Source: Thuidium tamariscinum (taxonomy: Eukaryota > Streptophyta > Bryopsida > Hypnales > Thuidiaceae). From it: a stretch of DNA of 64,000 nt. This document shows, one piece after another, positions 32,646 to 43,858 of the stretch. Position 1 is the first letter of the stretch. Each line of letters opens with the position of its first letter. The translations under genes and the position numbers were made by a program. The notes under the pieces were generated by a model. That model made no database searches and was not told where the DNA came from. It saw only the letters and a program-made list of their open reading frames with translations. The stretch covers positions 25,374,347 to 25,438,346 of the forward strand of contig OX344753.2 of assembly GCA_947034885.2 (NCBI GenBank), written 5' to 3'.

Positions 32646-33982
32646 TAAATGCAACTAGCCCTTGGTTGGTTTTGCTATCAGCCTATATCACCATTATAGG
32701 TCAAAGAAAATCTTCTACTAAAAAATTCATAGTAATTACAATTTGTGTAATGAATTTCTGAAAAAATATGGCATCTTTCCAAATTCTATTTCTGAACATG
32801 AAAAAAAATTGCATTCAAAAAAGCTACACTCTACATATGTGTAATTGCTTAAATCATTTGAAATGGGTGAAATAGTCTAATATCTGGTTTCAATGAAAGT
32901 TGTCACAAAGGTTGTGCAATTTCTACTAGTTTTGTGGTAAAATTATAGATCAATCCAAGATGTATTGATTTTTTGGGAGGTAGTAAAGGTTTTGTGAAGT
33001 TCACCAAACTACATTTGATGGCTGCAACTTTGGGGGCTTATATCTCCTTCCTCCAATGTTCATTTTGGATCAAATTTGTTGGGCTTTGTTCCCTTTGAAG
33101 TCTAGTTATAATTTTAAATATTTCATGTCAATCCAAGTGGTTTTGGATATTTGGAAGAAATTCAAAGTTCAGAATCGTGACATTTTTTGAATATAATCAA
33201 TTTTCGTGGCTTGTTTCTTCTTCATATAGTGTCCAATTCAAATAAATATTTTTGAAAAAGCAACACATACAAGTCTAGATTGTGTGATTAAAATTTCATG
33301 TCAATCTAACGAGTTAATAGTGAATGAGAGGCATTTTGGTAGAATGAGGTTCAACCTTCAATATTTTTGTTGCAACTTTTTTTTGCTATTTTTTGACATT
33401 TCAAAGTCATTTTGTAGACACATTGAATCAATTGAGTAATACCTTTTTTTGCACCAATGTGTTTTAATGTTGGTTGTGAATCACTTAATAGTTTATAATT
33501 TTTTTCATTTGAGTATGTTTGGAAATCAAAATCCACCTTGGATAGTGTTTTAAGGAAAATTTGACGATCTTTTTTCAACACTAATATATTATAATCTTAC
33601 AATCTATGTGGCCAAATGACTCCAAATATGATTTACATCATCAATAACACATATACTACAAGATTGTATGGTTGAGATTACTATATCTTAATCACATTTA
33701 GACTTGGAAGACTTCAAAAAGAATGATGTTCTTAAACCCAAAAACCTTTGGACCTTTGCGGGTAAAATCTTACCAACAAAGTAGGCCCACCAAGGAGGAT
33801 TTACATTGCAAGAAATGATTTTTTTACTTTTGGCAAGTAATTGTTTTTTTCAAATTATAAATACATATTTGGAATTAGGGATCTTAAACTAGCAACAAGA
33901 GTTCTAGAACATATCCTAGATACGACACAAAATAAAGGATTTTTTTCACTTTTATCCAAGAGAACCAAAAATATATAGAATG
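32646..33982. other. AT-rich non-genic stretch
   Basis: I see no gene here. The end near 33760-33810 contains a weakly matching copy of the 'TTACCA...GGCCCACC' end motif of the neighbouring foldback family. Confidence 0.45.
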
Positions 33983-34219
33983 TTAAATCCTACCATCAAA
34001 GGTGCCCACTGGGATAAAACTTATTTTACTAGGGGTTGATAAGGTTTAGGGGTTATTTTTGTATTGGATTTTTTGGTATATTTTAACCCACCCTAGCTAA
34101 TTTGGGATCTCTGATTATGAATATGAATTCAGAATTTGAAAAAATAAAAAAAATAAAAAAATAGTATTTTTCCTGGTGTAAATCTAGCGTGTGGGCCCAC
34201 CTTCAATGGTAGGATTTAA
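33983..34219. repeat. Foldback MITE, TAGGATTT family, copy 1 (237 bp)
   Basis: The left end TTAAATCCTACCATCAAAGG and the right end (other strand) TTAAATCCTACCATTGAAGG form an inverted repeat that continues into GTGGGCCCA. Related pairs lie at 34264-34529 and 41132-41390. Confidence 0.8.
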
Positions 34220-34263
34220 CGCTATGCCCCCAAATACACCCTACTTGGCCCACTTTGGAAGGA

Positions 34264-34529
34264 TGTTAAATCCCACCATCGAAGGTAGGCCTAGCACGGT
34301 GAATTTACCTTGGGTGAAAATGTAGAAATTTTTTATTTCTGCAAATAATGTTTTTGCAAATTCTAAATTCATATTTGCAACAAGAAACCCCAAATTAGCC
34401 CAAATTAGCTAGGAGAGATCTACAACATACCCTAGATACGGCACAAATTGAGGGGGCTTTTTATCACTTTTGCCCCGCAAAACCCCAAATTATCCTGCTG
34501 GGCCCACCTTCGATGGTAGGATTTCACGT
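34264..34529. repeat. Foldback MITE, TAGGATTT family, copy 2
   Basis: The left end TTAAATCCCACCATCGAAGG faces a right end (other strand) TGAAATCCTACCATCGAAGG. The right half is repeated in the duplicated block at about 38790-38830, so this element predates the duplication. Confidence 0.7.
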
Positions 34530-34554
34530 CCTGCAATCGACTTAACTTACAGTA

Positions 34555-35159
34555 TGGTGGGATGCTCAAAAACTGTGCGTGTTCTTGCAATCGTTCAGTA
34601 GGGCGCTGTGAAATTGACTCTTGACACTGGAGAAAAAAACTATGGATTACTTTGGAGCATGATAGATTTCATTTACACTTCTTCAGAGGATAGTTTAGAG
34701 CTACAAGGGGTTTATTTTTAACTAAGTGAATAGGTGTCTACTAATTTTATTCAAAATAAAAATTAGTTGTTGAACTACCTTCTTTCAAATGATAAAAAAT
34801 CTGAAATAATGATGAATTCAATCATTCATTTCAGTTTTAGAAAGAAATGCATTTAAAAACCATATCAATTACTTTTGACATGTTACAATGCTAGTTTTTA
34901 AACAAAGCTTGATTTTTTTCAAAACTTGGCACGCATGGGTTTCCAAGGGCCTACTAGTCACAATTAGGGCCCTATGGCAGATTGTGTTTGAAAATTCATA
35001 ACTAATTCAATAATGCTTCAAAAAATATGAAACAACTTGTGTTAAATTCATCTTCTATTTCTCTTCAATTGAAAAATCAGCTAAAAATATTTCCATCAAA
35101 GGAAATACATGAAAAAGGCATATCAGTTCTTAAATGAGCGATTTTTGAGCATACTACCA
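34555..35159. mobile_element. TA-flanked TIR element with an empty site in block B (605 bp)
   Basis: The left end TGGTGGGATGCTCAAAAA and the right end (other strand) TGGTAGTATGCTCAAAAA are inverted. TA lies on both sides. Block B reads ACAGTAAGTTAAC straight through at 38839-38851, which is the site without the insert. This shows both the exact borders and that the element moved after the duplication or was lost from one copy. No coding frame is present, so it is a Tc1/mariner-like non-autonomous element. Confidence 0.92.
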
Positions 35160-36966
35160 TAAGTTAACAAACGCTGCTGACACACCATTCACTTCCGTCC
35201 GTCAAAGCTCATCAATCTGCTTTAACTTATTGTTACCTTGCGTATTCCACTCCTTGCCACATTGCAAGTACAATTGTACAAAACCTTCTGGAAACCGACT
35301 GTATACTTTTTATATATTTTTAGTACAGCATCTCGAAATCTAGCCAGTCGGGCCGGGTTCATAACAATTGGATCGCACATTCATCACCCAACTCTCGCCC
35401 CGCCAGGAGCAGGCATTCCAGCCAACCGTGAGGCCCACTCATCCTGAGAAAATTAATCAGCAGCATCGTCAAGTTACCGTTTGCTCCGGACCGTCTCCAT
35501 GATCTGTTTCGTACTGTAGATCTATCTGCTGTAGACGGAATTTCTAAGAATACCCTCCCCTTCATACCCTCCCCTTCGCCTTTGACTTGCATCGGATCGC
35601 AGGGTTGACGGAAGGTTCGATCAGGGGTTGGATGGGGTGGATCTCGTGCGCTTCAACGGCGAAGCTTGATTCGGGGAGCACGCAGTAAAGCGCGCCAGTC
35701 ACAAAGAGCGAGCTCCAGATGTGGTTATTAACTTCTAATCTAAAGTAAGGGGAGGAGTGAGTGTGTCATGAGTGCTGGGTGGGACAACAGTGGAAATGCT
35801 CATCTGGGGCGCTCCTTCGTGCGCTTGTTCCGTCGGCCTTCTTCTCGAAGGCGGAATCTGCGCTTCGAGAGGGGAGTGGGCTGGAGTAGAGGACGCGCGG
35901 GCCAGCACGGTGGAGCCTTGGTTCTCGAGCCGTGCGCCGTGGGCCATGGGCTCCATCTCATGATCTCATCGACGTCGGGATAAGCCTAATTCTAGCACAG
36001 GTGGCTGCCTGAACAAGTGTACACTACGACTGTATTCTTTTGGTATTGCTTTCTTGACCCCACCTTCTCTTTTCTCATTATGATGAGGGTGGACTTATTC
36101 AAAATTGTTGTCGAAGCTACCAATTTGGCGATTTTCATGAAAAATACTTTTGCTTTTTTGGTGGCAACTGAAGGTACCATTCAAAACCAATCAAACAGGG
36201 TCTATGAATCTGATTTGAACACTGCAAATTGCAAACTGAGGCTGAAAGAAAGAATCATAGTCATAGTTACAGTATTGTATGTCAAGGAGGTGTGCATCAC
36301 CTCATCTGTTTCAAAGGGCATTCTGCATCACACTTGAGTTATGAGGATTTTCATTTGTTGTCGAAAGAAAAAAATACTTGAGTTATTTCTTGAAGACCTG
36401 AACTTTTTTTGAAGGTTAAAAGAATGTTATAGATTGTGTGTGTGTCCTGACCAGCCCTTTTTTTTTACTTTTTGAGAAAGTGCCAAAATGGCGATCACTT
36501 CAAATTTGGTGAAACATTGTATTTTTACATTCATCTGTCTTTTGAAGTTTAAACACTTTTCCATCATATACATATACTTTTTCATCCAAATTTGGCAACT
36601 TCATCCATATTTAAAAGAGAAATGGAAAATTTGTGGTGAAAAAAGATTACTTTTATATGGCGAAAAAAAGACATTTACTTTGAAATGGTGCAATTTGGCC
36701 CCATGGTGCAGATATAAAGGGATGGTCCTAACTAGGTTAAGAATGTTATGAGTAATACAATTTCTTGTGATTTACAACAAATTTTCAAAAATGTTATACA
36801 ATACAGCACATTATATGTTTAATTCCAACAATTTTCAAGTATTGTTAACCTTTAAATGATGTTGTGGATGTTCGGCGTCCTTTGAATGACAAAGAATCTT
36901 TCCTTATAGGACAGAAGTGAAAATTTTCATCCTCGATATTAGGGGTGGGAAGGGAAGATCTTCTAT

Positions 36967-38049
36967 ATGATGCTCGTAGCGCTGGGCGCGTTTCTGTCCA
37001 TGCGGGCTGGGAAAGTTGGGAAGCCCTTTGCGGCGATTCTGTCGTACAGAGCAGTGGTACGAATCTGGCGCAAGGGGAAAGTCTCCGCTCGGTTCATGTT
37101 CTCGTCGATGGTGCTCTACTTTCTCTCGCCGCTGCGATCTTACCTCATCACGCGCATTCCAAAGCGGCTCATCTCAGTGCCTCAGAATCCTATAACATCA
37201 CAGAGCGTCGCAAGCGAAGTCGCTGAGCCGGAGCTACAGGATAAGTTGGACTTTCCAGTAGTGGCGCCATCTCTGCTTCCAATTCCGGAGAGCAGTCCGT
37301 CATCCGAGTCGCTAAACCCCGTGACACTTCCCAACGGGAAGAACGTTAGGGGGAGCTCGTCGCGCAGACTGGCGAAGAAAATCTCGTCCGGCTTGAAGAA
37401 ACTGAAGATGCTCAGGTCATCCTCGTCCTCCGTTTCGGTAGTGAACGTTTCTGAATCGTCGTCCTCGTCATCTCACGCCCCATCTAGCCCGGTGTCGTCA
37501 GCCTCAAGCCATCGCCGCGTGTGCCCATTCTCCCGTAAAACGAGTGACATAGCCGAGGCCTCCGATGACACCACATCATCATCGCACGACGACTCCCGCG
37601 GCAAGGGCAGACGACTGCGGCGACATCAATCCTCGGAGATAATGAGCTACACCAGCAGTAGTAAAGGCTCCCGATGTGGCCGAAAGTTGTCGTCCGAAAC
37701 CCTGGAGCATTACAACCAGGTTGGCGAGGAGTACTCCATCACCAGCTCATCAGCTTACGAGGCGAAGCGGCCCACATCGTCGTCGTCAGCGAGCAGCAAG
37801 CTCGAGGCAGCGCCCGTGGCGTGGCCTATGGTTGGTTTGCTGGTGACGCTGCTGTTTCTGGTGGTGGGGCGCGTGCCTGCGATTATGGCCACCTCGCTCT
37901 TCTTTGTAGTGGTGTCGCCACACTCACGAGCAAGGGATAGGCGCGAGAGCCGTGCGTACAGGGAAGCCGCGGCTCGCAAGCTGCACCGCAGTCCTCCGTC
38001 TCCTCGAGGGGGACGCCAGGCACCCAGCTCTCCGCCGCGGAGCTTCTGA
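36967..38049 (+). pseudogene. 5'-truncated copy of the 42195-43832 gene
   Basis: The frame encodes 360 residues that match the C-terminal two thirds of the intact protein, with a handful of substitutions (for example S/P, H/Q, D/G and L/H). The native N-terminus is missing. An ATG created close to the deletion junction gives MMLVALGAFLSM in place of the internal VVMLGALGAFLSM. Upstream sequence is not the native promoter but DNA that lies far upstream of the gene in block B. The open frame is intact, so a shortened protein could be made if transcribed. No evidence for that is visible. Confidence 0.85.
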
Positions 38050-38079
38050 GACCTTCGTGCATTACCAGTTCACCACTGA

Positions 38080-38711
38080 TTTACCAGTCCAATCATTTCG
38101 AGCTTGGGGAAGAAAGATAGTGCGTTCATGATAAAACCGAGCATGAAGTTGACGCCATAGCTCCGCCGGGTTGTCAACTTGGATGTATTGCTGTCGAAGA
38201 GAGGTGTGAAGGTGGCGGCGAAGAACAAGCAAAGCTTTCCACTTGGATGACATTGGAAAATCCGCCTCTGGTTCATCATCGATCGCATCGTCCAACTCCT
38301 CCGAATAAAAGTACACTTTCACATCTATACTCCACTCCATGTAATTGCTACCATCGGCTTCAAGAGCATCAAACAAAAGTGGTTGTACCCGGGAGCTACT
38401 CTCCCGCACTGACTTCTTATCCGCCATAGCTATCGTAGCTAAAGACAATAGCAAAAAAGAAAAGAGAAAAAGAGAATAGCAAAACGAGAGACAAATCGTG
38501 TTGATAACGTGTTGCGAAGGAAGCAGAGCATAGACACAGAAAATATATAATGCAAATAAGAAGTTCTCAAAGTAATAATCATAAGTGTTACATGATCATA
38601 CATTTATATAGGAAGTATCACTAGTAGTGTCACTAGTAGTGAGATCTACTCTTATCTTATCCTAAGTCTCACTTAACCTAAGTTAACTAGGATCGTTATC
38701 TTATCTCAACA
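38080..38711 (-). mobile_element. Ty1/copia LTR retrotransposon fossil (one LTR and gag start)
   Basis: An LTR of about 202 bp lies at 38510-38711, with ends TGTTG...CAACA on the minus strand, next to a plausible primer-binding site. A gag-like frame (38454-38062) follows in the same orientation, with the copia UBN2/DUF4219-type signature SNYMEWSIDVKVYF and PAELWRQLHARF. The rest of the element and the other LTR are absent: it is broken and stops where the duplicated block A begins. Its age cannot be read from LTR divergence because only one LTR remains. Confidence 0.85.
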
Positions 38712-39083
38712 GAGAGATCTACAACATACCCTAGACATGGCACAAACTTTTTTTTTTTTTCACTTTTGCCCCAGAAAACCCAAAATTACCCTGCTGGGCC
38801 CACCTTCGATTGAAGGATTTCACGTCCTGCAACCGACTTACAGTAAGTTAACAAACGCTGCTGACACACCATTCACTTCCGTCCGTCAGTCTGCTTTAAC
38901 TTATTATTACCTTACGTATTCCACTCCTTGTCACATTGCAAGTACAATTGTACAAAACCTTCTGGAAACCGACTGTCTACTTTTTATATGTTTTTAGTAC
39001 AGCATCTCGAAATCTAGCCAGTCGGGCCGGGTTCATAACAATTGGATCGCACATTCATCACCCAACTATCGCCCCGCCAGGAG

Positions 39084-39319
39084 GGGCAGGGAGAACTGAC
39101 CCCCTCGCTCGGCCACTTGGGTAAAATGCTGTAATTTTTTATTTTTCACACAAATTTATTTTTCGAATTTTGAATTCATATTTGCGATCAGAGACCGCAA
39201 ATTAGCTATGAGGTGATGAAAGTAGGGGTGATCATGGTCCCAACTAGGGGGCTTTTTGTTTTGATTGCACCTCTGGTAAAACATGGTAAGGCCGAGCGAG
39301 GGGGCCAATCCACCCAGAT
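39084..39319. mobile_element. MITE with 9 bp target duplication (236 bp)
   Basis: CGCCAGGAG occurs at 39075-39083 and 39320-39328, directly either side of the insert. Block A has one copy only (around 35400-35408) and no insert. Both ends of the insert carry GCCCCCTCGCTCGGCC-like sequence in inverted orientation (left: ACCCCCTCGCTCGGCC). A 9 bp duplication is typical of Mutator-like elements. Non-coding. Confidence 0.92.
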
Positions 39320-40905
39320 CGCCAGGAGCAGGCATTCCAGCCCACCGTGAGGCCCACTCATCCTGAGAAAATTAATCAGCAGCATCGTCAAGTTACCGTT
39401 TGCTCCGGACCGTCTCCATGATCTGTTTCGTACTGTAGACCTATCTGCTGTAGACGGAATTTCTAAGAATACCCTCCCCTTCATACCCTCCCCTTCGCCT
39501 TTGACTTGCATCGGATCGCAGGGTTGACGGAAGGTTCGATCAGGGGTTGGATGGGGTGGATCTCGTGCGCTTCAACGGCGAAGCTTGATTCGGGGAGCAC
39601 GCAGTAAAGCGCGCCAGTCACAAAGAGCGAGCTCCAGATGTGGTTATTAACTTCTAATCTAAAGTAAGGGGAGGAGTGAGTGTGTCATGAGTGCTGGGTG
39701 GGACAACAGTGGAAATGCTCATCTGGGGCGCTCCTTCGTGCGCTTGTTCCGTCGGCCTTCTTCTCGAAGGCGGAATCTGCGCTTCGAGAGGGGAGTGGAC
39801 TGGAATAGAGGACGCGCGGGCCAGCACGGTGGAGCCTTGGTTCTCGAGCCGTGCGCCGTGGGCCATGGGCTCCATCTCATGATCTCATCGACGTCGGGAT
39901 AAGCCTAATTCTAGCACAGGTGGCTGCCTGAACAAGTGTACACTACGACTGTATTCTTTTGGTATTGCTTTCTTGACCCTACCTTCTCTTTTCTCATTAT
40001 GGGTTATTCGATGAGGGTGGACTTATTCAAAATTGTTGTCGAAGCTACCAATTTGGCGATTTTCATGAAAAATACTTTTGCTTTTTTGGTGGCAACTGAA
40101 GGTACCATTCAAAACCAATGAAACAGGGTCTATGAATCTGATTTGAACACTGCAAATTGCGAACTGATGCTGAAAGAAAGAATCATAGTCATAGTTACAG
40201 TATTGTATGTCAAGGAGGTGTGATCACCTCATCTGTTTCAAAGGGCATTCTGCATCATACTTGAGTTATTAGGATATTCATTTGTTGTTGAAAGAAAAAA
40301 ATACTTGAGTTATTTCTTGAAGACCTGAACTTTTTTTGAAGGTTAAAAGAATGTTGTAGATTGTGTGTGTGTCCTGACCAGCCCTTTTTTTTTTAACTTT
40401 TTGAGAAAGTGCCAAGATGGCAATCACTTCAAATTTGGTGAAGCATTGTATTTTTATATTCATCTATCTTTCGAACTTAAAAACATTTTTTCATCATATT
40501 CATACACTTTTTCATCCAAATTTAGCAACTTCATCCATATTTCAAAGAGAGCTAGAAAATTTGTGGCGAAAAAAGATCACTTTTATCTAGCAAAAAAAGA
40601 CATTTTCTTTGAAATTGTGCAATTTGGCCCCATGGTGCTGAAAAAAAAGGGATGGTCCTAACTAGGTTAAGAATGTTATGAGTAATACAATTTCTTGTGA
40701 TTTACAACAACTTTTCAAAAATGTTATGCAATACAACACATTATATATGTTTAATTCCAACAATTTTCAAGTATTGTTAATCCTTAAATGATGTTGTGGA
40801 TGTTCGGCGTCCTTTGAATGACAAAGAATCTTTCCTTGTAGGACAGAAGTGCAAATTTTCATCCTTGGTATTAGGGGTGGAAAGGGAAGATCTTCTACAT
40901 GGCTT

Positions 40906-41131
40906 TGACTTCCAATGAATATTCTTGGCTTTTTCAAAGTAGATGATGTCACACGGTATCAAAATGCATGATTTCACGGCCACCAATCCATCCTTCAAGT
41001 GTTAAAGAGTCAAGCTAAATGATTCATTTGTTTTCTCGTAGAATTCTTCTAGACTTATAGCTACACTAGAATGTTTGTAGAATTTGGCAATAGTTTGCTC
41101 AAAAAAGAATGGCTCATTGAGATGCTAGACA
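40906..41131. other. Start of the block B segment absent from block A
   Basis: This is AT-rich to mixed DNA without a supported gene. It is the first part of the roughly 1.8 kb that block A lacks, so it is useful for placing the deletion breakpoint. Confidence 0.5.
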
Positions 41132-41390
41132 CAAAATCCTCCATTCAAAGTGGGCCCAATAGTGTAAATTTTGGGTTCATTGGTGTAAATAGCAAAACAA
41201 AGCCCCATATTTTCTATTTTGTGCTGTATTTAGGATATGCTCAATACCGCCACATCATAATTTGGGGTCTCTGATTGCAAATATGAAGTCAGAATTTGCA
41301 AAAAAAATAATGTGCAAAAATAAAAAAATTCCTGCATTTTTCCCTCGAGGTAAATCCACCCTGCTGGGCCCACTTCGAATGTAGGGTTTA
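41132..41390. repeat. Foldback MITE, TAGGATTT family, copy 3 (diverged)
   Basis: The left end AAATCCTCCATTCAAAGTGG and the right end (other strand) TAAACCCTACATTCGAAGTG continue into GGGCCCA on both sides. This is the same arrangement as copies at 33983 and 34264, with more mismatches. Confidence 0.6.
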
Positions 41391-42194
41391 GTGTCCTGCC
41401 TTTGTAGAGTTATACGGAGTAGTATAGTGGCAGCCCTTCCCCCTTGGGCCATTCCAAAACTTTGTGAAGAAACGGGGTTACTTCTCTAACTCGCTCTGCA
41501 GACTTGCTCAAAATGGTGCGGCGCGACGTAGTTTCGTCCCCTGCGTCGTCTCCTTTGCAGTATTTAGAGCCCTCTCCGGGATTTCTGTACCTGGACAAAA
41601 CGAGACGCATACAATTGTCATGACAATTGCCGGGTGAATGTGGAGCGCGTGTCTGTACAAGAAAGTGTCGGACCAGCTACTTATATTTAGCCTAATAGCT
41701 ACTACATCGCTACTTCGGCAACCCGGAATTCTCGGAGCTCGGGACCCAGAAAAATTCTGCATCTGGGATGCTTGGAGTGGAGACCACCCCAAGTGATGAT
41801 CCTCCATCTACAAGTACTACCGGCACTGGAATCTGCACTCAGTCGGCTCCGTGCACTAGATTGCCGGTTATTCGTTCCCCAGGAGTGATCAGGTAACGCG
41901 GTGTCTTCGACCATCAGGTGCCGTTGACATCGGTTGGACTTCGTACACAACAGTGTGCTGTGGCAGAAAAGTCAAGCCGAATTTCAATTCTTGTACTCAC
42001 CCGGTGGTTGTCAGCGGAGGTGTTCTAGAATCTTGAATAGAATGGTGTTTATACAGCTGAGTGCACATAATCTTGAACTCACCCGATGATTGTCAGTGGA
42101 GATGCACAAGAATCTGGAGTAGAATGGTGTTTGCGCAGCTGAGTGTACGAGTATTGCAAATTCAACAGAGAATTTTGGGAGCGTACTAGTGAGA
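41391..42194 (+). promoter_or_regulatory. Upstream region of the 42195 gene with a ~77 bp direct repeat
   Basis: The region lacks a supported gene. Near 41996-42072 and 42079-42150 a unit containing TGTACTCACCCGGTGGTTGT or TGAACTCACCCGATGATTGT, then TAGAATGGTGTTT and CAGCTGAGTG, is repeated in tandem. The second copy ends only about 45 bp before the ATG, so it probably lies in the 5' UTR or core promoter. Confidence 0.55.
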
Positions 42195-43832
42195 ATGGCG
42201 GAGATTTGGCCGAGGTTGCGGAAGAAGCTGGAGCAGGGGAAGAAGGCGACGAAAAGCTCAAGGAGCAAGAGTGTTCGGAAGGGATCGAAAGGAGCGACCA
42301 ACCCGTTTGCGACCATCGGCCTAGAGAAGTTTACCTTGATATTGGAGGAGCTTCAAAGCAAGCAGCAAGTTGCGACGTCGCTGGTGGAGCGCACAGCTTC
42401 CTCGCTCTCTGCAGCCCGTAGCATCTCGCGATCTGCGCAGGAGTGGACAGCCTCCACTCTTGTCCGCACTGCCAGCCGGTGCTCTTTTGACAGCAAGAAG
42501 GCTTCGCAGTGTACGCCTCCAGTTGTCGCCCCGACCGCGCCTGCCGGGGAATTGCAGCCAGATTTGGAGAATTCGTGCGAGGTCCTACCTGCGCCCGTCA
42601 AGGAATTGCAGCGAGAGTCGGAGAATTTGAGTGAGGATAGGCGAGCGCAGGGATGCCAGGAGGAGGTGAGAACTTCGAATTCGGGACTGCCGTTGGGTGT
42701 GCGGTTGCCGACGAGGCGGTGGCGCTCGATGGCGTCCAAATCCGCCGTCGTGATGCTCGGAGCGCTGGGCGCGTTTCTGTCCATGCGGGCTGGGAAAGTT
42801 GGGAAGCCCTTTGCGGCGATTCTGTCGTACAGAGCAGTGGTACGAATCTGGCGCAAGGGGAAAGTCTCCGCTCGGTTCATGTTCTCGTCGATGGTGCTCT
42901 ACTTTCTCTCGCCGCTGCGATCTTACCTCATCACGCGCATTCCAAAGCGGCTCATCTCAGTGCCTCAGAATCCTATAACATCACAGAGCGTCGCAAGCGA
43001 AGTCGCTGAGCCGGAGCTACAGGATAAGTTGGACTTTCCAGTAGTGGCGCCATCTCTGCTTCCAATTCCGGAGAGCAGTCCGTCATCCGAGTCGCTAAAC
43101 CCCGTGACACTTCCCAACGGGAAGAACGTCAGGGGGAGCTCGTCGCGCAGACTGGCGAAGAAAATCTCGTCCGGCTTGAAGAAACTGAAGATGCTCAGGT
43201 CATCCTCGTCCCCCGTTTCGGTAGTGAACGTTTCTGAATCGTCCTCCTCGTCGTCTCAAGCCCCATCTAGCCCGGTGTCGTCAGCCTCAAGCCATCGCCG
43301 CGTGTGCCCATTCTCCCGTAAAACGAGTGACATAGCCGAGGCCTCCGATGACACCACATCATCATCGCACGACGGCTCCCGCGGCAAGGGCAGACGACTG
43401 CGGCGACATCAATCCTCGGAGATAATGAGCTACACCAGCAGTAGTAAAGGCTCCCGATGTGGCCGAAAGTTGTCGTCCGAAACCCTGGAGCATTACAACC
43501 AGGTTGGCGAGGAGTACTCCATCACCAGCTCATCAGCTTACGAGGCGAAGCGGCCCACATCGTCGTCGTCAGCGAGCAGCAAGCACGAGGCAGCGCCCGT
43601 GGCGTGGCCTATGGTTGGTTTGCTGGTGACGCTGCTGTTTCTGGTGGTGGGGCGCGTGCCTGCGATTATGGCCACCTCGCTCTTCTTTGTAGTGGTGTCG
43701 CCACACTCACGAGCAAGGGATAGGCGCGAGAGCCGTGCGTACAGGGAAGCCGCGGCTCGCAAGCTGCACCGCAGTCCTCCGTCTCCTCGAGGGGGACGCC
43801 AGGCACCCAGCTCTCCGCCGCGGAGCTTCTGA
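42195..43832 (+). CDS. Plant protein of unknown function with hydrophobic segments, single exon
   Basis: The ATG at 42195 opens an uninterrupted frame of 545 residues. The N-terminus is basic (RLRKKLEQGKKATKSSRSKS). A moderately hydrophobic central segment follows (about 170-240: AVVMLGALGAFLSMRAGK, then FMFSSMVLYFLSPLRSYL). A long Ser-rich low-complexity middle contains basic clusters. A strong membrane segment near the C-terminus reads WPMVGLLVTLLFLVVGRVPA, then IMATSLFFVVVSP. The tail is basic and Pro-rich. The C-terminal membrane part with 'GRVPA' recalls uncharacterised plant transmembrane proteins, but I cannot name a family with confidence. The high GC content and lack of introns contrast with the surroundings. 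A truncated twin lies at 36967. Confidence 0.75.
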   Translation: MAEIWPRLRKKLEQGKKATKSSRSKSVRKGSKGATNPFATIGLEKFTLILEELQSKQQVATSLVERTASSLSAARSISRSAQEWTASTLVRTASRCSFDSKKASQCTPPVVAPTAPAGELQPDLENSCEVLPAPVKELQRESENLSEDRRAQGCQEEVRTSNSGLPLGVRLPTRRWRSMASKSAVVMLGALGAFLSMRAGKVGKPFAAILSYRAVVRIWRKGKVSARFMFSSMVLYFLSPLRSYLITRIPKRLISVPQNPITSQSVASEVAEPELQDKLDFPVVAPSLLPIPESSPSSESLNPVTLPNGKNVRGSSSRRLAKKISSGLKKLKMLRSSSSPVSVVNVSESSSSSSQAPSSPVSSASSHRRVCPFSRKTSDIAEASDDTTSSSHDGSRGKGRRLRRHQSSEIMSYTSSSKGSRCGRKLSSETLEHYNQVGEEYSITSSSAYEAKRPTSSSSASSKHEAAPVAWPMVGLLVTLLFLVVGRVPAIMATSLFFVVVSPHSRARDRRESRAYREAAARKLHRSPPSPRGGRQAPSSPPRSF

Positions 43833-43858
43833 GACCTTCGTGCATTACCAGTTCACCA

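Larger units (their letters stand above)
34413..38079. repeat. Segmental duplication, block A
   Basis: From 34413 (GAGAGATCTACAACATACCC) to 38079 this matches block B (38712-43858), with three structural differences. Block A carries an extra element at 34555-35159. It lacks the one at 39084-39319. At about 36960 it jumps over roughly 1.8 kb that block B keeps (about 40906-42748). The gene-derived part (36967-38049) and its match (42750-43832) are equal in length and differ at only about ten positions by eye, so the event is recent. Confidence 0.9.
38712..43858. repeat. Segmental duplication, block B
   Basis: This is the longer partner of block A. It contains an insertion of its own at 39084-39319, a foldback MITE at 41132-41390 and the complete gene at 42195-43832. 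Similarity to block A ends at 43858, within the 3' flank of the gene (CACCACTGAT, then different sequence), which is where the copia fossil begins in block A. Confidence 0.88.

Noticed and set aside
35735-35983. Overlapping frames on both strands, repeated at 39654-39902
   Set aside because: They are repeated only because the whole block is duplicated. The three overlapping frames share GC-rich DNA and none has a motif.
42353-43762. Minus-strand and second-frame open frames inside the 42195 gene
   Set aside because: These are shadows of a GC-rich coding sequence. The main frame has the membrane segments and is the longest.
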